Assembly: GCA_002426755.1 (NCBI GenBank)
Contig: DINI01000011.1
Span: 1 to 48,247 of the forward strand
Direction of reading: 5' to 3'
Length of the DNA stretch: 48,247 nucleotides
Source of the DNA: Flavobacteriaceae bacterium UBA5544
GTDB lineage: Bacteria; Bacteroidota; Bacteroidia; Flavobacteriales; Flavobacteriaceae
The notes beneath the pieces are model-generated. The model was not told the origin of the DNA. It was given only the letters and a program-made list of their open reading frames with translations, and did no database searches. Made by a program: the position numbers and the translations under genes. The number at the start of each line of letters is the position of its first letter. Position 1 is the first letter of the stretch. Shown here one piece after another: positions 1-6,731 of this stretch.

Positions 1-16
1 ACGTTCCTTACACATA

Positions 17-31
17 AACGTTGTGTGTAAT
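17..31 (+). repeat. Right half-site of a cassette-like repeat (partial copy A)
   Basis: The window opens inside the tail of a repeat. The core GTTGTGTGTA (20-29) is identical to the tail of the complete copy at 756-765 and is the perfect reverse complement of the head of that copy (629-638), which lies just after parDE. The parDE unit is therefore bracketed by an inverted pair. The rest of this copy lies upstream of the window. Confidence 0.6.
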
Positions 32-80
32 TTGGCTACGTTACCAAGATTTGGTATATTTGATTAAAATTTTAGTCAAA

Positions 81-323
81 ATGGGAAAAAATACATCAAT
101 ATCACTCGGAAATCATTTTGAAGATTTTATCAGAGAAGAAGTAAATTCTGGAAGATATGGTTCAGTTAGCGAAGTTATACGTTCAGCATTACGTTTGTTA
201 GAACGTGAAGAAAAAAAAGAAAAAGAACTGATTAAAGCTCTCGAAGTTGGAGAAAATAGCGGATTTGTTGAAAATTTTGACCCAAAACAACATCTGAAAG
301 AATTACATCGTAAGCACTTATGA
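81..323 (+). CDS. parD: ParD-like type II antitoxin (ribbon-helix-helix)
   Basis: An 80-residue protein with the ParD/CopG layout: a short N-terminal strand (TSISLGNHF), then the two-helix DNA-binding part with the typical GRYGSVSEVIRSALRLLE segment (about residues 24-41), and a charged C-terminal tail that would bind the toxin. It should repress its own operon and neutralise the toxin encoded next. I chose the ATG at 81 because the family starts shortly before the TSISL strand; an upstream in-frame ATG at 21 would add 20 residues lying in the repeat half-site. The stop overlaps the next ATG (ATGA), so the two genes are translationally coupled. The pair is the sole content of its repeat-bounded unit. 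Confidence 0.88.
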   Translation: MGKNTSISLGNHFEDFIREEVNSGRYGSVSEVIRSALRLLEREEKKEKELIKALEVGENSGFVENFDPKQHLKELHRKHL

Positions 324-622
324 GTAAAAACAAATATCGCATAAGCCAACAAGCGATTGAGGATTTAGATAAAATTTGGATTTATACTTTTCACAAATGG
401 TCTAAAAAACAAGCAGACAGATACTTTGATTTAATAATAGCAGAAATTGAATTTCTTGCGGACAACTATCTGATTGGAAAATCAGCTGAACATACTAGAA
501 AAAATTATCGAGTAACAAAAATCAAATCACATCTGATTTTTTACAGAAAAGTTGAAAATGATATTGTAGAAATCGTTAGAATTTTACATCAAAGAATGGA
601 TATAAAAAAACGACTGAAATAA
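320..622 (+). CDS. parE: ParE-like toxin of type II toxin-antitoxin system
   Basis: A 100-residue protein of the RelE/ParE superfamily. It opens with the typical YRISQQAIEDLDKIWIYT segment, has the mid-protein GKSAEHTRKNYRVTKIKSHLIFYRK strand region (written here only as a landmark around residues 52-77) and ends in the IVRILHQRMD motif seen in ParE toxins near the C-terminus. ParE proteins classically poison DNA gyrase; that target is family knowledge, not shown here. It overlaps the antitoxin stop by four bases. Toxin-antitoxin pairs are frequent passengers in cassette arrays, where they stabilise the locus. Confidence 0.88.
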   Translation: MSKNKYRISQQAIEDLDKIWIYTFHKWSKKQADRYFDLIIAEIEFLADNYLIGKSAEHTRKNYRVTKIKSHLIFYRKVENDIVEIVRILHQRMDIKKRLK

Positions 623-627
623 AAAAA

Positions 628-767
628 CTACACACAACAATGGCTATAAGTAATTGCTTGTTCTCGCCTACTTCTGAAAATCCTCGCGGATTTTCAGTTT
701 GGTGTGTATTTGTAAAGTTACGTGCTAACCCACGCAACTACTCATAGCCGAGACCGTTGTGTGTAAT
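628..767 (+). repeat. Complete cassette-boundary repeat (copy B), long imperfect palindrome
   Basis: About 140 bases between parE and the IS element that fold on themselves. The outer arms ACACACAAC (630-638) and GTTGTGTGT (756-764) pair perfectly. The inner arms GGCTATAAGTAATTGC (642-657) and GCAACTACTCATAGCC (734-749) pair at 14 of 16 positions. The spacers between arms differ in length (three and six bases), and a central hairpin CTGAAAATCC-TCGC-GGATTTTCAG lies at 674-697. Two arm pairs with an asymmetric spacer recall the general build of an integron attC site, but the cores do not fit RYYYAAC/GTTRRRY. Copies C and D share the left half. Confidence 0.75.
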
Positions 768-808
768 TGTGACCCGTCCTGAATAAAGGCTACATAATTC
801 TAAACATT

Positions 809-1180
809 ATGTACAAAAATGACAAAGTGATCAGACGGTATTCAGAACCTTTCAAACTGAAAATTTTAGACGAACTTACCACCGGAAAACTGAACAAGTA
901 TCAACTGGGTAAGGCATACGGTATTGCACCAACAACCATTAATGAATGGATTAAAAAGTATAACCGTAAAGACCTTATGAACACTAGAGTAACTGTGAAA
1001 ACTAAAGATGAAATTACACGTATTAAAGAACTTCAAAAGGAAATTGAACAGCTTAAAAAACTGTTGCTAAAAAAGGATATGGATGCCCTTGTGGATGAAT
1101 CCTACCTTGAGGTGGCAGCAGAACAGCTGGGCTATAAATCCGTCCTTGAATTAAAAAAAAAGCTAAATATCAAGCCCTGA
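809..1180 (+). CDS. IS3-family transposase OrfA (helix-turn-helix protein)
   Basis: A 123-residue protein with an N-terminal helix-turn-helix of the HTH_Tnp_1 type (about residues 10-50, including KYQLGKAYGIAPTTINEWI) that binds the IS ends, followed by a leucine-zipper-like coiled coil (about 68-90, IKELQKEIEQLKKLLLKK) used for multimerisation. Near its end, A-AAA-AAG (1156-1162) in the orfA frame is a classic slippery heptamer. A -1 shift there enters the orfB frame, which is open from 1150, giving the fused OrfAB transposase. Without the shift, OrfA ends 18 bases after the heptamer. Confidence 0.92.
   Translation: MYKNDKVIRRYSEPFKLKILDELTTGKLNKYQLGKAYGIAPTTINEWIKKYNRKDLMNTRVTVKTKDEITRIKELQKEIEQLKKLLLKKDMDALVDESYLEVAAEQLGYKSVLELKKKLNIKP
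1156..1162 (+). promoter_or_regulatory. Programmed -1 frameshift heptamer (A-AAA-AAG)
   Basis: Read in the orfA frame the sequence is A AAA AAG, the slippery site used by many IS3-family elements. It lies where the orfB frame is already open, with the orfA stop shortly after. A shift of one base back yields a continuous OrfAB protein. I did not model a downstream stimulatory structure. Confidence 0.75.
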
Positions 1181-1209
1181 TAAAGGCCAGGGAAAAGTCC
1201 AGGGGATTT

Positions 1210-2031
1210 GTGTCCTTAAACACCATTACAGACCGTTTCGGCCTGAAGCGAGATGCCTACTACAAATACAAACGTAGAGAGGAAAAACGCTTACAGAAGG
1301 AACAACAGGTTATCGAAATTGTAAAGCAGAGACGCAAATCCCTTCCTAGAGAAGGCGTGAGAAAACTTAAAAAATCATTACATGATGACTTTATAAAAGC
1401 TAAACTTAAAGTTGGCAGGGATACCCTGTTCCATGTTTTAAGACAACACAATATGCTTACATTAAGAAAGAGATACAGTGCCAGAACTACTAATTCATAC
1501 CATCGCTTTTATAAGTACAACAACCTTATAAAGGATATGGAAGTCACTGAACCTAATCAAGTTTGGGTATCTGACATTACTTATATCAGGACCGTAAAGG
1601 GATTTTGCTATCTGGCCCTTATTACGGACATGCATTCTCGTAAGATCGTGGGCCATGACTTGAGCAATAGCCTGGAACTAAACGGATGTGTCAGAGCTCT
1701 TAACAAAGCGCTATATCAAGCTAAAGACATTAAACAGCTTATCCATCATTCAGACAGGGGCATACAGTATTGCAGCAATGTGTACACACAAATTTTAAAA
1801 AGGAACAATATCAGCATTAGCATGACTGAAGAGAACCATTGCTATGAAAACGCCATGGCAGAGCGTGTTAACGGCATTTTAAAAGACGAGTTCTATCTCG
1901 ACCAGACCTTTGATAGCCTGCAACACGCTAAACGGGCTACAAAAAATGCCATTAATTTATACAATGAAATAAGATTACATTTATCTTTAGACTATAAAAC
2001 TCCAAATATGGTGTATTTAAAAACAGCGTAA
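1210..2031 (+). CDS. IS3-family transposase OrfB (DDE/rve catalytic domain)
   Basis: The catalytic half of the transposase. The N-terminal HTH_21-like part precedes an integrase core (rve) with the acidic triad at D122 (WVSDITY), D182 (HSDRG) and E218 (NAMAERVNG); the D-35-E spacing is exact for IS3 elements. The coordinates start at a GTG, but the frame is open upstream to 1150 with no ATG, as expected if the working protein is made by -1 frameshifting from orfA. No internal stop or frame damage is visible, so the element may still be active. Confidence 0.92.
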   Translation: MSLNTITDRFGLKRDAYYKYKRREEKRLQKEQQVIEIVKQRRKSLPREGVRKLKKSLHDDFIKAKLKVGRDTLFHVLRQHNMLTLRKRYSARTTNSYHRFYKYNNLIKDMEVTEPNQVWVSDITYIRTVKGFCYLALITDMHSRKIVGHDLSNSLELNGCVRALNKALYQAKDIKQLIHHSDRGIQYCSNVYTQILKRNNISISMTEENHCYENAMAERVNGILKDEFYLDQTFDSLQHAKRATKNAINLYNEIRLHLSLDYKTPNMVYLKTA

Positions 2032-2113
2032 ATCAATTATTAACCTGTAGCCATATTTCAGGACGAGACATATCAACGGAACGATATTTGATACAAGTTA
2101 GAAAATTCATATT

Positions 2114-2893
2114 ATGAAAAAAACCATTCTTCTTCTACTCTTGACTTTTGGAATTAAAACAGCTTCTGCGGAATGTTCTATGAGCGGAATGACGTTCTAT
2201 CCTGAACAAAAGGAAATTAGTCTAAATTCTATGTTCATTATTCAAGGCTATTCCTTTAGCCAAAAAACAATCAACAGTTTTAAAGAAAGGACAATCTACC
2301 TCGAAAGTGAAAACGGAGAATTGATTAAATTAAATCTTCAAGAAATTTTAAAAAGTCAAATGAGTTTAACTCAAGCAATTTTCAAACCTTCAAAAGAGTT
2401 AAAACCAAATACTACTTACTTTCTAAAATACTCTGACCAAACCGAAAGTGAAGGAAGAGAAATGACGCAGTATAATAGAGAGAAAAAAGAAAGAGAAAAA
2501 GTGTATTGGAAAACAACGAACAAAAAAACTATTGAAAATCTGAACTCTAATCTGAATGTTGAATTTGAAAAAACCGAAGTTATACTCTATGGTTGTGGAC
2601 CATCTGCAAACGCAATCTTTGACGTAAAAAACAAGTCTGAATCTGAAATTTGGTATAAAACTGAAGTTGTTGAGATTGAGACTAACAAAAAAAATATTTA
2701 CTACATCAAGGAATGGAATGGAAAACTCAATGTTGGTCACGGAATGTGTTCTGGAGCTTTTACTTTCAATCGAAAAGGTAAATATAAAGTTAGATTTACA
2801 CCAATGAACATTGATGGAAAATCTGTAAGAACAACAGATTGGAAAACATTCGAAAGTCCATTTATAAATTATAAAAGCCCTTTCGGAAATTAA
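2114..2893 (+). CDS. Secreted protein of unknown function
   Basis: A 259-residue protein that I do not recognise. It has a signal peptide (KKTILLLLLTFGIKTASA, cleavage likely before ECSMSG), so it should be exported. The mature part looks beta-rich, with patterns such as LKPNTTYFLKYSD (about residues 96-108) that occur in Ig-like or fibronectin-like folds, and several cysteines (C20, C161, C212 by count) that could form disulphides outside the cytosol. It is the only gene between the IS element and repeat copy C and has the same orientation as the other cassette genes, so it is probably the passenger of its own unit. Confidence 0.65.
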   Translation: MKKTILLLLLTFGIKTASAECSMSGMTFYPEQKEISLNSMFIIQGYSFSQKTINSFKERTIYLESENGELIKLNLQEILKSQMSLTQAIFKPSKELKPNTTYFLKYSDQTESEGREMTQYNREKKEREKVYWKTTNKKTIENLNSNLNVEFEKTEVILYGCGPSANAIFDVKNKSESEIWYKTEVVEIETNKKNIYYIKEWNGKLNVGHGMCSGAFTFNRKGKYKVRFTPMNIDGKSVRTTDWKTFESPFINYKSPFGN

Positions 2894-2894
2894 A

Positions 2895-3026
2895 ATACTA
2901 TGGCTAAAACCATATATAATTTATTGCTAGTTCTAGCCTACTTACGAAAATCCTCGCGGATTTCCCAAGAAAGTTTTGTACTTGGCAAGGTTTGAGAAAT
3001 TCCACGAGGAACGTTGTAGCACATTT
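2895..3026 (+). repeat. Cassette-boundary repeat (copy C)
   Basis: The left half is homologous to copies B and D: TTATTGCTAGTTCTAGCC (2921-2938) corresponds to TAATTGCTTGTTCTCGCC in B and TAATTGCTAGTTTTATCC in D. A central hairpin around GAAAATCC-TCGC-GGATTT follows (2946-2963). The tail ACGTTGTAGCACATTT (3011-3026) keeps the GTTGT of the other tails but has a different variable core (AGCAC instead of GTGTA). Its own head (ACTATGGCTAAAACC) does not pair with this tail; the head of copy D does. This copy is therefore a junction of two different units. Confidence 0.65.
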
Positions 3027-3040
3027 GAGAAACGAACTAA

Positions 3041-3508
3041 ATGATAGAATTAATACTTTCGACTTTAGCAGAATTTGGACTAATTCGCGAAGATTATAAA
3101 CATCAAAAGCGGATAAGTAAAAAGGAAAAAGAAGACGGAATTAAAAGACCAATTCAAAAATATTTTCTACAACCAAGTGCCTTAATGATAATTGCTGTTT
3201 TAGTAATTGGAAGTATAAGTGCTATACTGTTTTTTACTTATCAAAGAAAATCTTTATTTCTTGAAAAAACGAAAAAAGAGATATCGGAAATGAGTGACAG
3301 AATGGAAAATTGGAATAAAAATTTAGGAAAATATCCAACGGAACTAAATGAATTAATCGGAAATAGTCCTTTAAGGCAAGAATGGAGAAAAGACGCTTGG
3401 AATCGAGAATATAAATTTACGATTACGGAAAACGGAAAAGGATTTTTAATCACGTCTGCTGGTTCGGATGGAAAATTTCATACTGAAGATGACATTAAAT
3501 CGGAATAA
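3041..3508 (+). CDS. Membrane-anchored protein with GspG-like (pseudopilin) C-terminal domain
   Basis: A 155-residue protein: a charged cytosolic N-terminus (residues 1-45, rich in KEK), one hydrophobic segment (about 48-67, LMIIAVLVIGSISAILFFTY), a helical stretch, then a C-terminal part with the signature of the major pseudopilin GspG. That signature is YPTELNELIG, followed by a WRKDAWNREYKF segment and the closing GSDGKFHTEDDI, where GspG proteins bind calcium. The anchor is not a prepilin leader (no G/F cleavage motif and a long N-terminus), so this is not an ordinary pilin. It follows repeat C by 15 bases and overlaps the next gene, which suggests a two-gene cassette. Role unknown. Confidence 0.6.
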   Translation: MIELILSTLAEFGLIREDYKHQKRISKKEKEDGIKRPIQKYFLQPSALMIIAVLVIGSISAILFFTYQRKSLFLEKTKKEISEMSDRMENWNKNLGKYPTELNELIGNSPLRQEWRKDAWNREYKFTITENGKGFLITSAGSDGKFHTEDDIKSE

Positions 3509-3758
3509 AAGAAAATTTAAAATCTTAAGACTTTATATAATTAGTTTAGTATGTATTGTCTGTTATTTCATATTAGAGAATTCTAACATCATTTCTGAAC
3601 TCGTTCAAATATCTGAAAAAGGCCGTTACGGTGGATTTCCGACATTTTTTCTAACAGGATTATTCAAATACGGATTATTAGTAATTGGAATAAGTATAAT
3701 TACAATTATGAGTTTTCTGCTAATTAAAGAAAGAACAAAAAAACGCTTGAATAAATAA
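3489..3758 (+). CDS. Small membrane protein of unknown function
   Basis: An 89-residue protein with two hydrophobic segments (about residues 13-30 and 58-78) and basic ends (N-terminal NRNKRKFK, C-terminal KERTKKRLNK), so both ends probably face the cytosol. I chose the ATG at 3489; an in-frame ATG at 3468 would lengthen it by seven residues. Either start overlaps the end of the GspG-like gene in another frame, a sign of coupled translation. No family recognised. Repeat D begins immediately after the stop. Confidence 0.55.
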   Translation: MTLNRNKRKFKILRLYIISLVCIVCYFILENSNIISELVQISEKGRYGGFPTFFLTGLFKYGLLVIGISIITIMSFLLIKERTKKRLNK

Positions 3759-3834
3759 AAACGTGCTACAGCACCGCATAAAATTAATTGCTAGTTTTAT
3801 CCTACACCCATTTTGAAGAAACGCTCTTCAAAAT
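3759..3834 (+). repeat. Left half of cassette-boundary repeat (copy D), end of the array
   Basis: The head GTGCTACAGC (3763-3772) is the reverse complement of the copy C tail core GTTGTAGCAC (3013-3022) at nine of ten positions, so the two bracket the GspG-like unit. The conserved segment TAATTGCTAGTTTTATCC follows. The central hairpin here has a different sequence, ATTTTGAAGA-AACGC-TCTTCAAAAT (3810-3834), but keeps a perfect 10-bp stem. No right half follows: the array ends against the stop codon of the minus-strand barrel gene, and the hairpin could also end that transcript. Confidence 0.65.
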
Positions 3835-6608
3835 TAATCAAAAAACATCATTCCGCCATCTCCAGACTCTCCTTTTGGTCCCAAGCTATTGAATTTCCAA
3901 CTAAAGCTCAACATAAAGTACTGTTCCAAAACGGTACTTTGCTGGTCTTGTATGTAGTTTTGCGTAGCGGTTCGTTGTGCGTTGGTGTTTTGATTTAACA
4001 AATCATACACTTTTAAGGTAATAGACCCCTTATCCTTTAAGACAGAATATGCCAATGTTGAATTCCAGAACCAAGCGCTCTTCTGAAAACCATCCGCTAC
4101 ATTGGGATTATAGGTAAAATTGATATCGTTTCGCCATTCAAACTTTTTTGGAACGAACGTGGCGGTACGAATGCCCAAAGAATGGCGCAAAAAGTTTTGG
4201 TCATCGAAATCAGCCAGGTCATATTTGGTCTTTGTGAACGACAAGCGATAATTTGGACGAATCTCAAACACATTTTTCCATTTATACTCCACACTCAAGG
4301 TGGGTGTCATGGAATTGGTATTGGATGCATACTGCACATCGTTATTAAAGTTGATGGATTTATTAAAACTAGCATTCATACCCAATCGCACCTTAACGGT
4401 CTGTAAGGTATCTACTTTAAAATCTTTGCTATAACTACCTCCTATATAACTCCAGTAACCACCATTTACATTCTCATAGGTTGTGTTTCTAACAAAGTTT
4501 TCATCCACTGTTGTTTTAGAAACCACTTGGTCGTTGGTCAAGGTTCCGTTTGCGTACACGTAAAAACCAGTCCCTTTTTGAAAATCATATTTATTAAAAC
4601 CCAGATAGCCGCTGTGGCGTTTTGATGGTTTTAAATTAGGATTACCCGTAACGGTGTTCAATGGGTCTGATACATTTTGAAATGGCTGCAACTGTGAGAT
4701 AGAAGGTGCATCATTGTTATAATCATAACTCACATAAAATGACATTTTTGGACTGAAACGATAGTTGAAATTGGTATCGAATTCAAGAAATTCAAAATTG
4801 CGTTTTAGGCTTAATTCAGGTCTTAAGACGTCCCTGTTTTCAATGGTTCTAAAAGCGTACCCTGGCCGAAAGCTAAAGTTCATTTTCTCGGAATTATAAG
4901 CAAGTTTTACTCCTGGGGTGATGACATTATTTTTATTGGTGAAGTTGGTACTCAAATCGAAATTAAAATCATCATAGGCTTGAGAACCGGTGTCGAAGTC
5001 AAATGTGCTTTCTATATTCTCCTGTTTTCGCGTATCAAAGTTATACCATAAATCAAAAAACCACTTTTTGGCAACCAAAGGAATTCGATAGGTGATATTG
5101 GACGATTGATGGTTGGTGCTTCTCTCGCTATCCGTGAATTGATTTCTGATAAGATCGCTTGGATTGGTACCGAACACGTTGGTTTCCGAATTTAAAAAAT
5201 CATCCGCTTCTGTGGAATTGATGTCCGTGTTCAATTGAAAACGAACAAATGCTCCTTTGTTTCCCCACTTTTTTGTCACCTGGATTTCGTTGCTAAAATT
5301 TTTTCCATCATTCTCCACAAATGAAGACGTGCTCGATTGATTGGTCAATACATTGGATTCATCAAATGACGCCTCATTTCTATTGAAAGTTGTGGATGCT
5401 TTAGAATAACGAAATGTAGGACTCACATTGATTAAAAACGTAGAATCTATTTTTACATCAAAACCTAAATTGACTGTATGGCTATCGGTATCGTTTTGAG
5501 AATCGGAATTGGAATTGGTAAAGTAGCGCGAATCGGGTAAAATGTTTTCGCGTTGTGTGGATGTCGCGTTATCAGAATGGCTTCCTGAATGGAAATAATC
5601 TGCGGAAATATCTACGCTTTTACTTAACTCGTCTGCATAATTTATACCGGCATTATTTGATTTTGTAATTCCTTCACCTCCACCGAATGAACGGCCATCG
5701 ATGGTGAACGAGCCATTGCCGTTCCAAGATATGGAATTACCACCACCAAACATTTTACGGATTTCTCCAAAACTAAAACCCGCAGAATTGATGTTATTTC
5801 CACCCGCCAATACACTGATGCGCTGTTCGTTGTCAAAGAGGTTGACCATCCCTGCATACTCGTAACGTTTGTCCGTACCTGCGCCTGCTGCCACACGACC
5901 AAAAACCCCTTTATTGTTTTCTTCTTTAATGGTTAAATTGATGGTTTTGTTTTCGGAATCACTAGATTCTCCTGTAAAGCCTTCGGATTTAGACTTTGTA
6001 TCGGTTACTTGAACCTTTTCAATGATTTCTTTAGTAAGGTTTCTAGTGGTTATGGTCGGGTCATCACCAAAGAACGGTTTTCCATTGACCAATATCTTGT
6101 TGACTTCCTTACCGTTAATCGTTATTTTTCCTTCATCATCCACTTCAACGCCTGGTAATTCTTTTAATAAATCCTCAACATTGGCATCTTTCTTTGTTTT
6201 AAAAGAAGCAACATTAAACTCCAAAGTATCCTTCTTTACCGTAATTGGTGAACGGGATTTAATAATCACCTCATCCAACATATTGGCTTCTGGCATCGCA
6301 ATGGTACCGAGGTTGATATCGCTTTTATTGATTGCGATTTCTTTTTTATAGGTTTCAAAACCGATAAGGGAAATAATCAGTCTTAATTTATCCGTGTAAG
6401 TTTTGTCTTCTAATGAGAATTTGCCGTTCTTATCGGTGATGGTATAAGTGACAACCGTACTGTCCTTGAGTGTTTCTAGATACACGGTGGCAGATTCTAA
6501 AGGAATGCTATCTTGCTCTGATTTTAAAGTTCCTGAAATTTTAAATTTAGTTTGGGAAAAAGAAATACCCACCCAAAGAATGGCTATTAGAAACAGTAAT
6601 TTCTTCAT
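3834..6608 (-). CDS. Outer-membrane beta-barrel protein with carboxypeptidase-like and plug-like domains
   Basis: A 924-residue outer-membrane protein. After a signal peptide (residues 1-19, ending FSQ) comes a carboxypeptidase-regulatory-like beta-sandwich (about 22-105). Next is a TonB-plug-like segment (about 110-240, with the DEVIIKSRSP start and GKPFFGDDP loop typical of this group), then a long barrel rich in alternating aromatic strands that ends in a terminal phenylalanine-aspartate. It matches the outer membrane beta-barrel family (OMP_b-brl_3, PF14905) common in Flavobacteria. The substrate cannot be read from sequence. It stands alone, with its stop inside the hairpin of repeat copy D. 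Confidence 0.85.
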   Translation of the reverse strand: MKKLLFLIAILWVGISFSQTKFKISGTLKSEQDSIPLESATVYLETLKDSTVVTYTITDKNGKFSLEDKTYTDKLRLIISLIGFETYKKEIAINKSDINLGTIAMPEANMLDEVIIKSRSPITVKKDTLEFNVASFKTKKDANVEDLLKELPGVEVDDEGKITINGKEVNKILVNGKPFFGDDPTITTRNLTKEIIEKVQVTDTKSKSEGFTGESSDSENKTINLTIKEENNKGVFGRVAAGAGTDKRYEYAGMVNLFDNEQRISVLAGGNNINSAGFSFGEIRKMFGGGNSISWNGNGSFTIDGRSFGGGEGITKSNNAGINYADELSKSVDISADYFHSGSHSDNATSTQRENILPDSRYFTNSNSDSQNDTDSHTVNLGFDVKIDSTFLINVSPTFRYSKASTTFNRNEASFDESNVLTNQSSTSSFVENDGKNFSNEIQVTKKWGNKGAFVRFQLNTDINSTEADDFLNSETNVFGTNPSDLIRNQFTDSERSTNHQSSNITYRIPLVAKKWFFDLWYNFDTRKQENIESTFDFDTGSQAYDDFNFDLSTNFTNKNNVITPGVKLAYNSEKMNFSFRPGYAFRTIENRDVLRPELSLKRNFEFLEFDTNFNYRFSPKMSFYVSYDYNNDAPSISQLQPFQNVSDPLNTVTGNPNLKPSKRHSGYLGFNKYDFQKGTGFYVYANGTLTNDQVVSKTTVDENFVRNTTYENVNGGYWSYIGGSYSKDFKVDTLQTVKVRLGMNASFNKSINFNNDVQYASNTNSMTPTLSVEYKWKNVFEIRPNYRLSFTKTKYDLADFDDQNFLRHSLGIRTATFVPKKFEWRNDINFTYNPNVADGFQKSAWFWNSTLAYSVLKDKGSITLKVYDLLNQNTNAQRTATQNYIQDQQSTVLEQYFMLSFSWKFNSLGPKGESGDGGMMFFD

Positions 6609-6731
6609 TTAGTTGATTGATTGATGATTAGTAGCTTTTCAAGAAAACGAAGATAAACGTGTTTTCGTATGATTTTTCTTAAAAAAAATATAAAGTTGAA
6701 GAAATGAATGTTATTTTTTTAAAATGGCACC

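Larger units (their letters stand above)
770..2070 (+). mobile_element. IS3-family insertion sequence, complete with terminal inverted repeats
   Basis: The element begins TGACCCGTCCTGAA (770) and its other end, read on the minus strand, begins TGTCTCGTCCTGAA (2070). The ends match at 12 of 14 positions and continue with related sequence (both reach GGCTAC). Inside are overlapping-frame orfA and orfB, as in IS3-family elements. The flanks ATTG (766-769) and TATC (2071-2074) do not form a target duplication, so one side was probably lost or rearranged after insertion. The left end lies two bases beyond the tail of repeat copy B. Confidence 0.9.

Noticed and set aside
766..2074. Target-site duplication of the IS
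   Set aside because: ATTG and TATC do not match in any 3-5 base register that I tried.
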